From assembly GCF_012027615.1 (NCBI RefSeq), contig NZ_SNUT01000001.1, positions 534,082 through 598,081 on the forward strand: a stretch of DNA of 64,000 nucleotides. The letters are read 5' to 3'. The notes under the pieces are model-generated. The model searched no databases. It worked only from the letters and a program-made list of their open reading frames with translations, and had not been told where the DNA came from. Below are positions 24,632-34,181 of the stretch, in pieces (position 1 is the first letter of the stretch; the number at the start of each line of letters is the position of its first letter). The position numbers and the translations under genes were made by a program. The DNA comes from Thermococcus sp. 21S7 (lineage in GTDB: Archaea; Methanobacteriota_B; Thermococci; Thermococcales; Thermococcaceae).

Positions 24632-26122
24632 ATGGACGAAGATATGTTCATTCTCTCCCTCGATGAGGGAACCACCAGCGCCAGAGCGATAATCTTCGAC
24701 GGAGAAAGCAACGTTCTGGGCATCGGGCAGTACGAGTTCCCGCAACACTACCCACGACCCGGTTGGGTCGAGCACAGGCCGGACGAGATATGGGATGCCC
24801 AGTTCAAGGCGATAAAGAAGGCGCTGGAGAGGGCAAAGATAGGGCCGGAGCGGATAGCGGCCATAGGCGTCACCAACCAGAGAGAAACGACCATAGTGTG
24901 GGACAGGGAAACCGGAAGGCCGGTCTACAACGCCATCGTCTGGCAATGCCGGAGAACCGCCGAGATAGTGGAGGAGATAAAGAGAGAATACGGAGATATG
25001 ATAAAGCAGAAGACCGGCCTCGTGCCCGATGCCTACTTCTCGGCGAGCAAGCTCAAGTGGCTGCTCGACAACGTTCCGGGGCTTATGGAAAAGGCAGAGC
25101 GGGGGGAGATTCTCTTCGGGACTGTGGATACCTTCCTCATCTACCTCCTCACGGGGGAGCACGTAACCGATTACTCCAACGCTTCCAGGACGATGCTCTT
25201 CAACATCAAGAGGCTCGACTGGGACGACGAACTGCTGGAAATCTTCGGGATTCCAGAAGGAATCCTCCCAGAGGTCAAGGAGTCGAGCGAGGTATACGGA
25301 TACACAAAAAGGGAACTCCTGGGGGCCGAGATACCCGTGAGCGGAGACGCGGGCGACCAGCAGGCGGCCCTGTTCGGCCAGGCTGCTTTTGAAGCTGGAA
25401 TGGTGAAGGCCACCTATGGGACGGGGAGCTTCATTTTAGCGAACACGGGGAAGACCGTCCGCTATTCCGACAACCTGCTCACAACGATAGCCTGGGGACT
25501 CAACGGAAAGGTCACCTACGCTCTTGAGGGGAGCGTCTTCATAACCGGGGCGGCCGTCCAGTGGCTCCGCGATGGAATTGGAATCATAGGGAGGGCCGAA
25601 GAGACAGAGGAACTTGCAAGGGAGCTCAAAAGCAACGAGGGCGTTTACTTCGTCCCGGCCTTTGTGGGCCTCGGCGCCCCATACTGGGATCAGTTCGCTA
25701 GGGGCGTGATAATCGGAATAACGCGCGGAACCGGAAGGGAGCACCTAGCAAGGGCGACTCTGGAGGCGATAGCCTACCTGACCCGCGACGTGATCGATGA
25801 GATGGAAAGGCTCGTTGGCATAAAGGAACTGCGCGTTGACGGGGGAGCAACGGCGAACGATTTCCTGATGGAGTTTCAGGCCGACATACTAGGAAAGCCC
25901 GTCATAAGGCCGGTAGTTAAGGAAACCACAGCCCTCGGAGCGGCTTACCTGGCGGGACTGGCCGTGGACTACTGGGAGGGCATGGAGGAGATTAGGGCCC
26001 TCTGGAAGGCCGAGAGAATCTTTGAACCAAAAATGGACTCAGAGACTAGGGAGAAGCTCTACCGCGGCTGGAAGGAGGCGGTAAAGAGGGCACTGGGGTG
26101 GGCAAAGGTTACCGGAACATGA
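24632..26122 (+). CDS. glpK: Glycerol kinase
   Basis: 496 residues from ATG 24632, preceded by GGTGATT. The protein shows the FGGY-kinase pattern throughout: [63 protein letters not shown] and the ATP-side [15 protein letters not shown]. It closely follows the T. kodakarensis enzyme as I recall it. It phosphorylates glycerol to sn-glycerol-3-phosphate in the cytosol. No glycerol facilitator gene is adjacent. The dehydrogenase genes that use the product start 265 bp downstream. Confidence 0.96.
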   Translation: MDEDMFILSLDEGTTSARAIIFDGESNVLGIGQYEFPQHYPRPGWVEHRPDEIWDAQFKAIKKALERAKIGPERIAAIGVTNQRETTIVWDRETGRPVYNAIVWQCRRTAEIVEEIKREYGDMIKQKTGLVPDAYFSASKLKWLLDNVPGLMEKAERGEILFGTVDTFLIYLLTGEHVTDYSNASRTMLFNIKRLDWDDELLEIFGIPEGILPEVKESSEVYGYTKRELLGAEIPVSGDAGDQQAALFGQAAFEAGMVKATYGTGSFILANTGKTVRYSDNLLTTIAWGLNGKVTYALEGSVFITGAAVQWLRDGIGIIGRAEETEELARELKSNEGVYFVPAFVGLGAPYWDQFARGVIIGITRGTGREHLARATLEAIAYLTRDVIDEMERLVGIKELRVDGGATANDFLMEFQADILGKPVIRPVVKETTALGAAYLAGLAVDYWEGMEEIRALWKAERIFEPKMDSETREKLYRGWKEAVKRALGWAKVTGT

Positions 26123-26387
26123 AAGAAGGACCGTTCAATCCTTCATATTGGACATGGCCACCCCCTATGCCCTGAATGGCGGGGTTTTCACGAGGCAACC
26201 TCAACTGGGGGAGTCCAGTTCCTGAAGCCGGAAGAGGGACACTTCAGTACATTCCCACAACGTTCACCAATGTGCTGTCTCCTTACGCCCAAATCTGTTC
26301 TCTACGCGCCGTTGTCTGGAACTTAAGGTTGAAGAAAGCTTTAAAACGAGAAAAACCCTTTCTTAAGTTAATTAGGAGGGAGAAGGA
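26123..26387. other. Gap between glpK and the G3P dehydrogenase genes, possible degenerate IS end
   Basis: The 265-bp gap has no supported gene. GCCCTGAATGGCGGGGTTTTC near 26167-26187 recalls the IS605-type end hairpin seen at 41351-41373, followed by a stretch readable as a Gly/Pro/Glu-rich tail. A TATA-like GCTTTAAAACG near 26337-26347 and GGAGGG near 26373 serve the next gene. Confidence 0.3.
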
Positions 26388-27887
26388 ATGAAGACACGGA
26401 TCGCCATAATCGGTGCCGGCGTCGTTGGAGCGTCGATAGCGCGCGTTCTCAGCCAGTACAACGGACTTGAAGTCCATCTAATCGAGAGAAACGTTGACGC
26501 AGGAATGGGTGTCAGCAAGGCCAACACTGGCATAATCCACCCCGGACACGAAGACGACCCGGAAAAGTACCCGCTGAGGGCAAAGCTCTGCGTCGAGGGA
26601 AACAAGCTCTGGTACCAGTGGACCAAGGAGCTTGGAATCCCCGCAAAGTGGCCGGGTGAACTGATGGTCGCCCTTGAAGAGGAGGACATGAAGGTCGCCG
26701 AGTACTATCTGGAGCTTGCACAGAAAAATGGCGTTCCAGGTGTCAGGCTCGTTGACCGGGAGGAGCTTTTGAGGCTTGAACCCAACGCAAACCCAAATGC
26801 TGCGGGAGCGCTGTGGGCACCGACCGCCGGAGTCATGTCCTCCCCGATGGCGGCTGTAGCCCTCACCGAGAACGCCGTCGACAACGGGGTTAAGTTCCAC
26901 CCGGAGACCGAAGTGCGCGGGATAAAGGTGAAGAACGGGGAGGTAAAGGGCGTTGAAACGAACCAGGGATTCATCGAAACGGACATCGTCATAAACGCCG
27001 CCGGCCTCTACGCGGACAGAATCTCAGCCATGGCAGGCATAGACCACTTCACCATACGCCCCCGAAAGGGTGAGTACTACATCTTCGACGACGATGCCGG
27101 GCCGAAGGTCAGGAGGATAGTCCACCAGACGCCCACTCCCACGACGAAAGGCGTCTACGTCATCACCGAGATGAACGATGGGGTGATGATAGGGCCCACC
27201 GCCGAAGACCTTCCCGAAGATGCGAAGGACGATACCTCCACGACCAAAGAGGGACTGGAGTTCGTCTGGGAGATGGCGAAGAAGCTCGTCAATGGGCTGC
27301 CGCCCAAGAGCCGGGTCATAAGAACCTTCGCGGGCCTGAGACCAGAACCACCGGACGGCAGGTGGATAATAGAGGCCTACGACGATCCGTGGGGCTTTGT
27401 AAACGTTGCGGGAATAAGGTCACCCGGACTGACAGCCGCGCCGGCAATAGCGTACTACGTGGTTGAGGAGCTGATTATGGACAAACTGGACGTAAAGCTG
27501 ACCAAAAAATCCCACTGGAACCCCTACAGGGACGCCTTCTGGTTCAAGGCCCTGCCGCGGGAGAAACAGGCGGAGCTGATAAAGAGGAACCCCGCCTACG
27601 GAAGGATCATCTGCATGTGCCGCACGATAACCGAGGGCGACATAGTGGACATAATACACCGCATGAAGCGGATGGGCGTTAAAACCATCAGCCTCGACGG
27701 CGTTAAACTGAGGAGCGGCGTCATGTCAGGGACCTGCCAGGGCTCGTACTGCAGGGTGAGGATAGCCAACATCATCGCCAGGGAAACCGGAATTCCGCTC
27801 TGGAAGGTCAGCATCAAGGGGGAGGGCACGGAATACGGCATAGGCGACATAAAGGTCCTCCTGAGGGGTGAGAAGAATGCGGAGTGA
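26388..27887 (+). CDS. glpA: FAD-dependent glycerol-3-phosphate dehydrogenase, GlpA-like, with BFD-type [2Fe-2S] domain
   Basis: 499 residues. The N-terminal dinucleotide fold reads IAIIGAGVVGASIARVLSQYNGLEVHLIERN, with DAO-family motifs downstream (NAAGLYADRISAMAG, RTFAGLRPEP). The last 90 residues form a BFD-like domain with CMCR...GTCQGSYC cysteines that can bind a [2Fe-2S] cluster. It oxidises glycerol-3-phosphate to DHAP. The layout matches bacterial GlpA. It overlaps the next gene by 11 bp and has GGAGGGAGAAGG before its ATG. With the two following genes it probably forms one enzyme complex. Confidence 0.9.
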   Translation: MKTRIAIIGAGVVGASIARVLSQYNGLEVHLIERNVDAGMGVSKANTGIIHPGHEDDPEKYPLRAKLCVEGNKLWYQWTKELGIPAKWPGELMVALEEEDMKVAEYYLELAQKNGVPGVRLVDREELLRLEPNANPNAAGALWAPTAGVMSSPMAAVALTENAVDNGVKFHPETEVRGIKVKNGEVKGVETNQGFIETDIVINAAGLYADRISAMAGIDHFTIRPRKGEYYIFDDDAGPKVRRIVHQTPTPTTKGVYVITEMNDGVMIGPTAEDLPEDAKDDTSTTKEGLEFVWEMAKKLVNGLPPKSRVIRTFAGLRPEPPDGRWIIEAYDDPWGFVNVAGIRSPGLTAAPAIAYYVVEELIMDKLDVKLTKKSHWNPYRDAFWFKALPREKQAELIKRNPAYGRIICMCRTITEGDIVDIIHRMKRMGVKTISLDGVKLRSGVMSGTCQGSYCRVRIANIIARETGIPLWKVSIKGEGTEYGIGDIKVLLRGEKNAE

Positions 27888-29127
27888 GTACGACACCGTT
27901 GTCATCGGCGGAGGACCCGCCGGCCTGGCCGCCGCGATAAAGGCGAAAGAACTGGGGATGAGCGTCCTCCTCATCGAGAACAGGGAATTCCTCGGCGGCA
28001 TTCCGATGCAGTGCGTGCACCCGGGATTCGGGCTCCACTACTTCAAGGAAGACCTGACCGGAACGGAGTTCATACATCGCATAATCGAAAGGTTCCGGGA
28101 GCTGGACATCGAGTACTACACGAACGCCCACGTCCTTGAGATAGTGCCGTACTCCTACAGGCACAAGATTCTCAGGGTTGTGACGGAGGAGGGGATCTTC
28201 GAGGTCAGGGCAAAGACCGTCATATACGCAACGGGCGCAAGAGAGAGGCACACTTTCGAGATAGGAATAACTGGCCACAGGGTTGCCGGGATATACACAG
28301 CCGGAGAAGCCCAGACCATGATGGACATCTACGGGATAATGCCCGGGAGGGAGATAGTCATAGTGGGTTCGGGCGACGTCGGGCTCATAATGGCGAGAAG
28401 GTTCACCCTTGAGGGCGCACACGTCAAGGCGGTTATAGAACTCATGCCCTACCCTGGAGGGCTGACCAGAAACGTCGTCCAATGCCTGGAAGACTTCGGA
28501 ATCCCTCTCTACCTGAGCCACGCCGTAACGAGGGTTGAAGGAAAGAAGAGGGTCGAGAGGGTCATCGTGACGAAGGTTGACGAGAACCTCAGGCCCATTC
28601 CGGGAACGGAGGAGAGCATAGAGTGCGACACCGTCGTTCTGGCAGCAGGCCTTGTCCCGTATCTCAAGGTCATAGAGAAGGCCGGAGTGAAGATAGACCC
28701 CGCCACCAAGGGGCCGGTCGTCAACGGCTACCTCGAAACCAGCGTTCCGGGGATTTTTGTCGCAGGGAACGCCCTCGTCATCAACGACCTCGTTGACTAC
28801 GTCGTCGAGCAGGGAGAAGAGGCCGCCGAAGGGGCGTACGAGTTCGTCAAAAACGGTGGCCTGCCGGCGCTCAAATGGAGGAAGCTAGTGAAGGGAAGAA
28901 ACATCAGGCTCGCAGTGCCGCACTATCTGGCAGATACCAAGGACGTTACAATCTACGCGAGAGTTGCAGAGCCGGAGGAAAACGTCAAGCTTCGCTTCCC
29001 GGAGATTGGAAAGGAGATACGGCTGCCCTTCGTGAGACCCTCCGAAATGATAAGGGTGAAGCTGAGGGGGGATGAGATAGCCCGGGCGGAGGGAAGAATC
29101 ACGATGGAGGTCGTTCGGGATGAGTGA
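27877..29127 (+). CDS. FAD/NAD(P)-dependent oxidoreductase subunit of the G3P dehydrogenase set
   Basis: 416 residues from ATG 27877 (GGGGTGAG upstream). Two dinucleotide-binding motifs are visible: VVIGGGPAGLAAAIKAKELGMSVLLIE near the start and IVIVGSGDVGLIMARRFTLEGAHV near 165-190. The PMQCVHPGFG segment and the C-terminal VPGIFVAGNALVINDLVDYV are typical of COG0446-type NADH oxidase-like subunits. It lies between the GlpA-like and DUF1667 genes with overlaps on both sides, so it probably moves electrons from the GlpA subunit to NAD(P)+ or ferredoxin. Confidence 0.85.
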   Translation: MRSEYDTVVIGGGPAGLAAAIKAKELGMSVLLIENREFLGGIPMQCVHPGFGLHYFKEDLTGTEFIHRIIERFRELDIEYYTNAHVLEIVPYSYRHKILRVVTEEGIFEVRAKTVIYATGARERHTFEIGITGHRVAGIYTAGEAQTMMDIYGIMPGREIVIVGSGDVGLIMARRFTLEGAHVKAVIELMPYPGGLTRNVVQCLEDFGIPLYLSHAVTRVEGKKRVERVIVTKVDENLRPIPGTEESIECDTVVLAAGLVPYLKVIEKAGVKIDPATKGPVVNGYLETSVPGIFVAGNALVINDLVDYVVEQGEEAAEGAYEFVKNGGLPALKWRKLVKGRNIRLAVPHYLADTKDVTIYARVAEPEENVKLRFPEIGKEIRLPFVRPSEMIRVKLRGDEIARAEGRITMEVVRDE

Positions 29128-29485
29128 GGTCAAGAAGTTCAGGCTGACTTGCATCGTCTGCCCCCTGGGCTGTACGGTGGAAGTTACCATAGAGGGGGAC
29201 AGGATAACCGGCGTTGAGGGCTTCACATGCCCCAGGGGAAAGGAGTACGCGATACAGGAAGTCCGGGAACCGAAACGCACCGTCATGAGCGTTGTAAAGG
29301 TGAAGGGGGGAACCTTTCCAACGGTGGCCGTTAAAAGCGACAGACCTGTCCCCAGAGAACTCATACCGAAGATCATGAGGGAGCTTGCGGAAGTTGAGGT
29401 CGAGGCGCCGGTCAGCGTGGGGCAGGTCATCGTGGAGAACGTCCTGGGAACCGGAGCGAACATAGTTGCCACAAGGGAGGCATAG
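29120..29485 (+). CDS. DUF1667 cysteine-rich small subunit
   Basis: 121 residues. The N-terminus carries CIVCPLGC and then FTCPRGKEYA, four Cys that can bind a metal or an Fe-S cluster, followed by a compact alpha/beta region. DUF1667 proteins are regularly encoded after GlpA-like and NADH oxidase-like genes. The overlap of 8 bp with the preceding gene shows coupled translation. It plays the small-subunit role here in place of bacterial GlpC, which is inference. Confidence 0.83.
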   Translation: MSEVKKFRLTCIVCPLGCTVEVTIEGDRITGVEGFTCPRGKEYAIQEVREPKRTVMSVVKVKGGTFPTVAVKSDRPVPRELIPKIMRELAEVEVEAPVSVGQVIVENVLGTGANIVATREA

Positions 29486-29549
29486 CCCCGCAAACATCCC
29501 CCAAATATTTTATTTCCGCCAGCGGCAGAACATGGCGCAACCCTCAAAA

Positions 29550-29590
29550 CTCTTAAATACAATTGATTGTAAATAACACTGGGAGTGATA
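29550..29590 (+). promoter_or_regulatory. Promoter and TGM-like operator of the GAPOR gene
   Basis: A TATA-like TCTTAAATAC (29551-29560) runs into the palindrome TACAAT-TG-ATTGTA (29558-29571). TAACAC-TGGGA-GTGATA (29574-29590) follows, one base away from the TGM consensus TATCAC-N5-GTGATA. The site lies downstream of the TATA box, where Tgr represses glycolytic genes in T. kodakarensis. GGTGAG at 29595-29600 is the ribosome-binding site. Confidence 0.65.
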
Positions 29591-29603
29591 CGGGGTGAGG
29601 GAT

Positions 29604-31562
29604 ATGAGGTTCACGGTTCTTAGGATCAACCTGAACGAAGGAAAGGTCGAAAGCGAGGAGCTGGAGAGGGACGGGATACACGGGGTTATAGACTACGGCC
29701 TTGAGCTCCACGAGAGCCTCGAAACCTACGGCATTGACCCCTACGACCCGAGGAACGTCGTTGTCATGGGCATGGGGCCATTCTCAGGCTCGACCCTGCC
29801 CGGAGCCCACAGACTCATGTTCTTCTTCCGTTCCCCCCTCTACGGAACCCTGTTCCCCTCCGCCATGGGCGGAGCGGCCTACGCCTTCAAGAACGTCGGC
29901 GTTGACTTCGTGACCTTCGAGGGCAAGGCCGAGAAGCCCGTCGTCGTTCTGCTCTACAACGACGGTGAAAACGTCAGGGTGGAGCTCCACGCGATAGACC
30001 TTGACAAAGTCGTTGAAATCTGGAAAGGATACAACGGAGAGGAAGGCGTCTACGCGCTCACCCAGTACCTGATAGACACCTTCGGAAAGGACTTCGACTT
30101 CGAGTACCGCATAGCCGTTGTTGGGCCAGCCTCACTCAACACAAACTACGGGGCGATATTCTCCCAAGCCTTGCGGAAGGGAGAACGCCTGGTTGGCAGC
30201 GAGGACTGGGCCGCCCGCGGAGGTTCCGGAAGCGTTCTCCTGAGGGCACACAACGTCGTCGGAATAATCTTCGGCGGAAAGCCGAGGAAGAGGTCGTTCC
30301 CGGGCGAGGACATCGGCAACTTCAAAACCTCCAAGGGCATAGTCGAGGGCGTACACAAGAAGCCCTACAACGAGATAATAAGCGAAAAGACCACCAAGTA
30401 CCGCTTCAACCCCAAGCTCAACACCGGCGGAACCTTCGGCGGCAACTACCCAGCAGAGGGCGACTTTGTTCCGATACTCAACTGGGGGATGCCCTACATC
30501 CCAAAGGAGGAGCGCATAAAAATCCACGAAAACATCATGAAGCACTACTGGGAGCCCTTCAACGAGGAGGCCATAAAGACCAAGAACTGGACGACCTGCG
30601 GCGAGCCGTGTCCGGTGGTCTGCAAGAAGTACCGCCGCGGCCACCACGTTGAGTACGAACCCTACGAGGCCAACGGCCCGCTGAGCGGAAGCATAAGCCT
30701 CCGCGCCAGCGACATAAGCGTCCACGCGGCAGACGCGATGGGCTTCGACGCCATAGAGTTCGGGGGCACCGCCGCATGGGTCCTCGAACTCGTCCACCGC
30801 GGTCTGCTCAAGCCGGAGGAAGTCGGCCTCAGCGGAAAGCCCGAGTTCACAAAGGAGGCACTCCTTGAGAGACCGATCGAGGCGAGCGAGGTTAACGCCA
30901 AACTCGTGGCGGAGCTTGCCCACCTCGTGGCCTTCGCCGAGAACGAGATAGCGAGGATAATCGGCCTCGGCAAGAGGAAGGCGAGCGTAATATTCGACGA
31001 GCGCTTCAAGGACAGGCTGAAGTACGGCGAGAGCTTCAAGGACTACGGCGTCTTCGTTCCGCTCGGCGAGGACGGAGAGATGACTCCGACGATGTACTGG
31101 GCGATAGGCAACTACATACCGCTTCCGATTCAGGGAAGGTACTGGACGTTCTACCAGTTCGGTGTCTTCCTTGAGCCGGAGGAGCTGGCCCAGAAGATAA
31201 TAGCGAGCGCCCTCTGGGAGTTCTGGTACGACAACGTTGGCTGGTGCCGCTTCCACAGGGGCTGGATGAAACCCATCCTCAAAGCCCTATTCATGGAGGC
31301 CTACGGGGAGAACGTTGACATGGAGGAACATGCCAGGAAGCAGATTAAGAGACTAATAGAGTACGCGAGGAAGGCAGGCTACACTCCAGCGTTCTGGGAC
31401 TCGATGCGCGTTATAGACCTTGTCGCTGCCGGAAGCGAGGAGTTCGGCAACGAACGCTGGGCCGAGAAGTTCAGAATCGACAAGGTCGGCACGGCAAAGG
31501 AGTACCTAGAGAGGGTGCTCAGTGCGTACAGTGAGATTCTGGGTGTGGAGTGGAGGCTTTGA
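29604..31562 (+). CDS. gor: Tungsten glyceraldehyde-3-phosphate:ferredoxin oxidoreductase (GAPOR)
   Basis: 652 residues from ATG 29604; the GTG at 29595 lies inside the ribosome-binding site. The sequence follows P. furiosus GAPOR as I recall it over its whole length, rather than AOR or FOR, including GMGPFSGSTLPGAHR, SEDWAARGGSGSVLLRAHN, NWTTCGEPCPVVCKK and WYDNVGWCRFHRGW. It holds a tungsto-bispterin and one [4Fe-4S] cluster, and oxidises GAP directly to 3-phosphoglycerate, reducing ferredoxin. It is the committed step of the modified Embden-Meyerhof pathway. A TGM-like site downstream of the TATA box fits repression during gluconeogenesis. Confidence 0.95.
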   Translation: MRFTVLRINLNEGKVESEELERDGIHGVIDYGLELHESLETYGIDPYDPRNVVVMGMGPFSGSTLPGAHRLMFFFRSPLYGTLFPSAMGGAAYAFKNVGVDFVTFEGKAEKPVVVLLYNDGENVRVELHAIDLDKVVEIWKGYNGEEGVYALTQYLIDTFGKDFDFEYRIAVVGPASLNTNYGAIFSQALRKGERLVGSEDWAARGGSGSVLLRAHNVVGIIFGGKPRKRSFPGEDIGNFKTSKGIVEGVHKKPYNEIISEKTTKYRFNPKLNTGGTFGGNYPAEGDFVPILNWGMPYIPKEERIKIHENIMKHYWEPFNEEAIKTKNWTTCGEPCPVVCKKYRRGHHVEYEPYEANGPLSGSISLRASDISVHAADAMGFDAIEFGGTAAWVLELVHRGLLKPEEVGLSGKPEFTKEALLERPIEASEVNAKLVAELAHLVAFAENEIARIIGLGKRKASVIFDERFKDRLKYGESFKDYGVFVPLGEDGEMTPTMYWAIGNYIPLPIQGRYWTFYQFGVFLEPEELAQKIIASALWEFWYDNVGWCRFHRGWMKPILKALFMEAYGENVDMEEHARKQIKRLIEYARKAGYTPAFWDSMRVIDLVAAGSEEFGNERWAEKFRIDKVGTAKEYLERVLSAYSEILGVEWRL

Positions 31563-31635
31563 GTTCCTGTTCTTTCTCATCTTAACATAAAGGATTTAAA
31601 TTTTAACATATGGTACCCACCAGAGGGGATTCATA

Positions 31636-32478
31636 ATGACGACAATCTGTGGAGGACTTAGGAGCCCAGCCATTCGGGAGTTCTGTTATAGGATTGTTCA
31701 ACTGGCCAGAGAATCAGGGGGGTACTTTGAGCCAATTGCTCAAGAGTTTCTTGATGAGTACTACAGATTCGTTGAGGTTCCAAGGATTAGAGGGACACTT
31801 CCAGATGGGGAATACAGACAGAAGGGGAACGCATTCCGTGATTTCATAAGTGAGCTGATCTTTGTGAGGTCAGATCATCAATACCGACTCGTTGACAAAA
31901 AAGTCCAAGGTTATACAGAGCGCAATCATGACGTTGATTTAGCTTATGTAGTTAGAGGTACAGTTCTTGTCGCGGGGGAAGTCAAAATGACCGGTAGTCC
32001 ATCTCATCGTCGGGGGAACTACATCCAGAAGGAGAGAAAAACCCAAAGTGACCTTGATAAAAGGCTAAAAGAAGTTAAATTTACGGCCGTTGATCTGAAG
32101 CTTCGCCACACGCCCAACGATATCCTAATCAAAATTACATCAAACAGTACGCCTTCATCTACGAACCTGCCTCTATGGTGGGATGAATGGATTAAAACTT
32201 CAGTTCCTGGTTTTTATTCATTCTGGGCGTCAAGATTAGCATCAGGACAGCGTAGGGGGAATAAAACAGTAAATGCAGATAATCCATCACTACTCCTTGA
32301 AAAGTTTGATAAGCTACGTAAATACAACAATGCCGTCGGCGTTTTTATGTTCAGAGAAGAAGGTGACAGGTACGTTCCAGTTGAGGAGGAAAGAATAGGG
32401 AGACTAAAATTAAAGATAGACGAGGCAATTGACGATTTGATTAACTTTCTTGATGCTTATATTGGGTCAGCTCTTTGA
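31636..32478 (+). CDS. Putative Type II restriction endonuclease
   Basis: 280 residues, AT-rich compared with neighbours, from ATG 31636 with GAGGGG six bases upstream. A likely PD-(D/E)xK core reads DVDLAYVVRGTVLVAGEVK, with Asp101, Glu115 and Lys117 as candidate catalytic residues. A basic segment SPSHRRGNYIQKERK follows. It lies end to end with the DNA methyltransferase and overlaps it by 12 bp, the reason to call it the restriction partner. The core resembles the arrangement in PaeR7I/XhoI-type enzymes, but similarity is weak by eye. Confidence 0.68.
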   Translation: MTTICGGLRSPAIREFCYRIVQLARESGGYFEPIAQEFLDEYYRFVEVPRIRGTLPDGEYRQKGNAFRDFISELIFVRSDHQYRLVDKKVQGYTERNHDVDLAYVVRGTVLVAGEVKMTGSPSHRRGNYIQKERKTQSDLDKRLKEVKFTAVDLKLRHTPNDILIKITSNSTPSSTNLPLWWDEWIKTSVPGFYSFWASRLASGQRRGNKTVNADNPSLLLEKFDKLRKYNNAVGVFMFREEGDRYVPVEEERIGRLKLKIDEAIDDLINFLDAYIGSAL

Positions 32479-34173
32479 TTTTTTAATCCTATTTTTCCTC
32501 AGACGTTCCCAGACGTTAGTAATAATTTCCACTGCATCTCTGTGGAGGCCTAACTCTCCCTCCAGCAGTATCTCATCAATCAACTCAACTACGTCGTTGA
32601 TCTTTCTTTTTCTCAGGAGTCTGTCAACCGTTTCACCTGCCCTAAGAAGTTCCTTAGTGTTTTTTATCTTCGGAAGCATTATCTTCTCGACCTCTTTTGG
32701 TTCAACTTTGAGGACTCCACCACCATAGAACCTACCGTTCAACTCGAGAGATGCAAGGGTTAGTGAGTTATAAAAAGACGTTGCAAAGAGAATAGGTGTA
32801 ATGTTTCTCCTCAAAAATATATGATGAATGGTGTTTGTGCTCGTGGCCCGGTTACCGTCAACTCTAACTTCATTGGCTGAAATCTTGGGGATATCATGAA
32901 TCATGTAGCTCATAAAAATATCCGGAAAACGAACCCCCGGGACTTCATACCACCTTTTTCGTATCTTAACTTTGTACCTATCCCTCACCCGTAGCTCTTC
33001 TCCCCGAACATTAAGGTACTCTTTCACGTGTTGGGGAAGATTCTCCCAGGGTTCAGTTACATGGAGAAGATAACATTTTTGGCCTAACTTGCATAGGAGC
33101 TTCCAATCCTCAGCAGTTATCCTCGTGCCTTTGAGGTGTTCAGCCCGTGATACCAAGGGCACTAAATACTCCCTTTCTATGTTCCATCTTTCCGCTTCGT
33201 GGACGCTGAGTGTGAAAAAACTGTTGTCGCCAGTTACAACCCCTATTGTTACCTTTCCAAGCTCACCTACTGTTGTCGTCATGTCTTCAACCCGTTCCAC
33301 AATTCGCAGATACTCTCTGAGGATGTCCGGAGGGAGGAGGTATTTTGTCCATTTCTCATCGGCCTTAGGGCTGAAAGATGGATATCCACTAAAGTCCTCT
33401 AGGAGTTTAATATCACCGAGTCTCTCTTCTGACCGAACTGTTACAAACTTAACTTCGGAAGTTTTGGTATGACCTTTTATGCCCAGTAATATAATCGTGT
33501 CCTCCAACACCGAAAATGCTCTTTTTTCAAAAGAAACCAATATAACGCTCTTAAAGTTTTTTAGGAGCCATTTCCTAAAGGATTTAGCATAGTTAACGTG
33601 CAACAGCTTGGAAGGAAGGACCATTGCCATTCTTCCACCATCTTTTAAAAAGCTTCCAGCATGTATAACAAACGGAACCCATGAAGCTGTGAGCTCCGTT
33701 AAATTGACGCCTTCCTCGTTCGATAGACTCATTGCTTTTCTCCGGGTTTTTCCCTTGAAAAGCTGGTATCTTATGTAAGGGGGGTTCCCGATAACAACAT
33801 CAACAGGGGGTAGCCTGTTCCCACCAGAAACGAGTTTAAGCTGGGGTGAAAGAGGTTGTAAGTCAAAGAAGTCAGAATTAATAAGCGTTGGCACTACCCC
33901 AAATTTGGACAGCAATCTTTTCTTCGTTTCCTCAATCATTTCCCAATCAAGCTCAACCCCATAAACCTGACGTGGGATGTCCTCAAGTCGCGCCCCACGA
34001 GAGAGAAGTTCCCATATGGATGCCTCCAGAAAAATTCCGTCACCACAGCTCGGTTCTAATATTGTATCGCGTGGAGTCCTCACCGCCCATCGAGCCATGA
34101 ACTCGGCAATACTACCTGGTGTATGCACTTGTCCCAAAGTTTTCACTTTGTTGAGCGTCCCTACCTCCCCCAT
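32467..34173 (-). CDS. Type II DNA adenine-N6 methyltransferase (Eco57I/TaqI type)
   Basis: 568 residues. Motif X/I reads GQVHTP...ILEPSCGDGIFL (about 14-50), motif IV is NPPYIRY (about 120-126, catalytic), and a target-recognition region fills the C-terminal half (GVVTGDNSFF..., HHIFLRRN). NPPY methylases modify adenine N6. ATG 34173 follows AGGTGG. It converges with the endonuclease gene. CTCGAG occurs in its own promoter twice and once in its coding sequence (32743-32748), while I find none elsewhere in the window. The AT-rich composition suggests transfer. Confidence 0.9.
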   Translation of the reverse strand: MGEVGTLNKVKTLGQVHTPGSIAEFMARWAVRTPRDTILEPSCGDGIFLEASIWELLSRGARLEDIPRQVYGVELDWEMIEETKKRLLSKFGVVPTLINSDFFDLQPLSPQLKLVSGGNRLPPVDVVIGNPPYIRYQLFKGKTRRKAMSLSNEEGVNLTELTASWVPFVIHAGSFLKDGGRMAMVLPSKLLHVNYAKSFRKWLLKNFKSVILVSFEKRAFSVLEDTIILLGIKGHTKTSEVKFVTVRSEERLGDIKLLEDFSGYPSFSPKADEKWTKYLLPPDILREYLRIVERVEDMTTTVGELGKVTIGVVTGDNSFFTLSVHEAERWNIEREYLVPLVSRAEHLKGTRITAEDWKLLCKLGQKCYLLHVTEPWENLPQHVKEYLNVRGEELRVRDRYKVKIRKRWYEVPGVRFPDIFMSYMIHDIPKISANEVRVDGNRATSTNTIHHIFLRRNITPILFATSFYNSLTLASLELNGRFYGGGVLKVEPKEVEKIMLPKIKNTKELLRAGETVDRLLRKRKINDVVELIDEILLEGELGLHRDAVEIITNVWERLRKNRIKKSKS

Positions 34174-34181
34174 GTTTCCAC

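Noticed and set aside
30132..31256. 374-codon minus-strand frame inside GAPOR
   Set aside because: Shadow of a gene recognised along its whole length.
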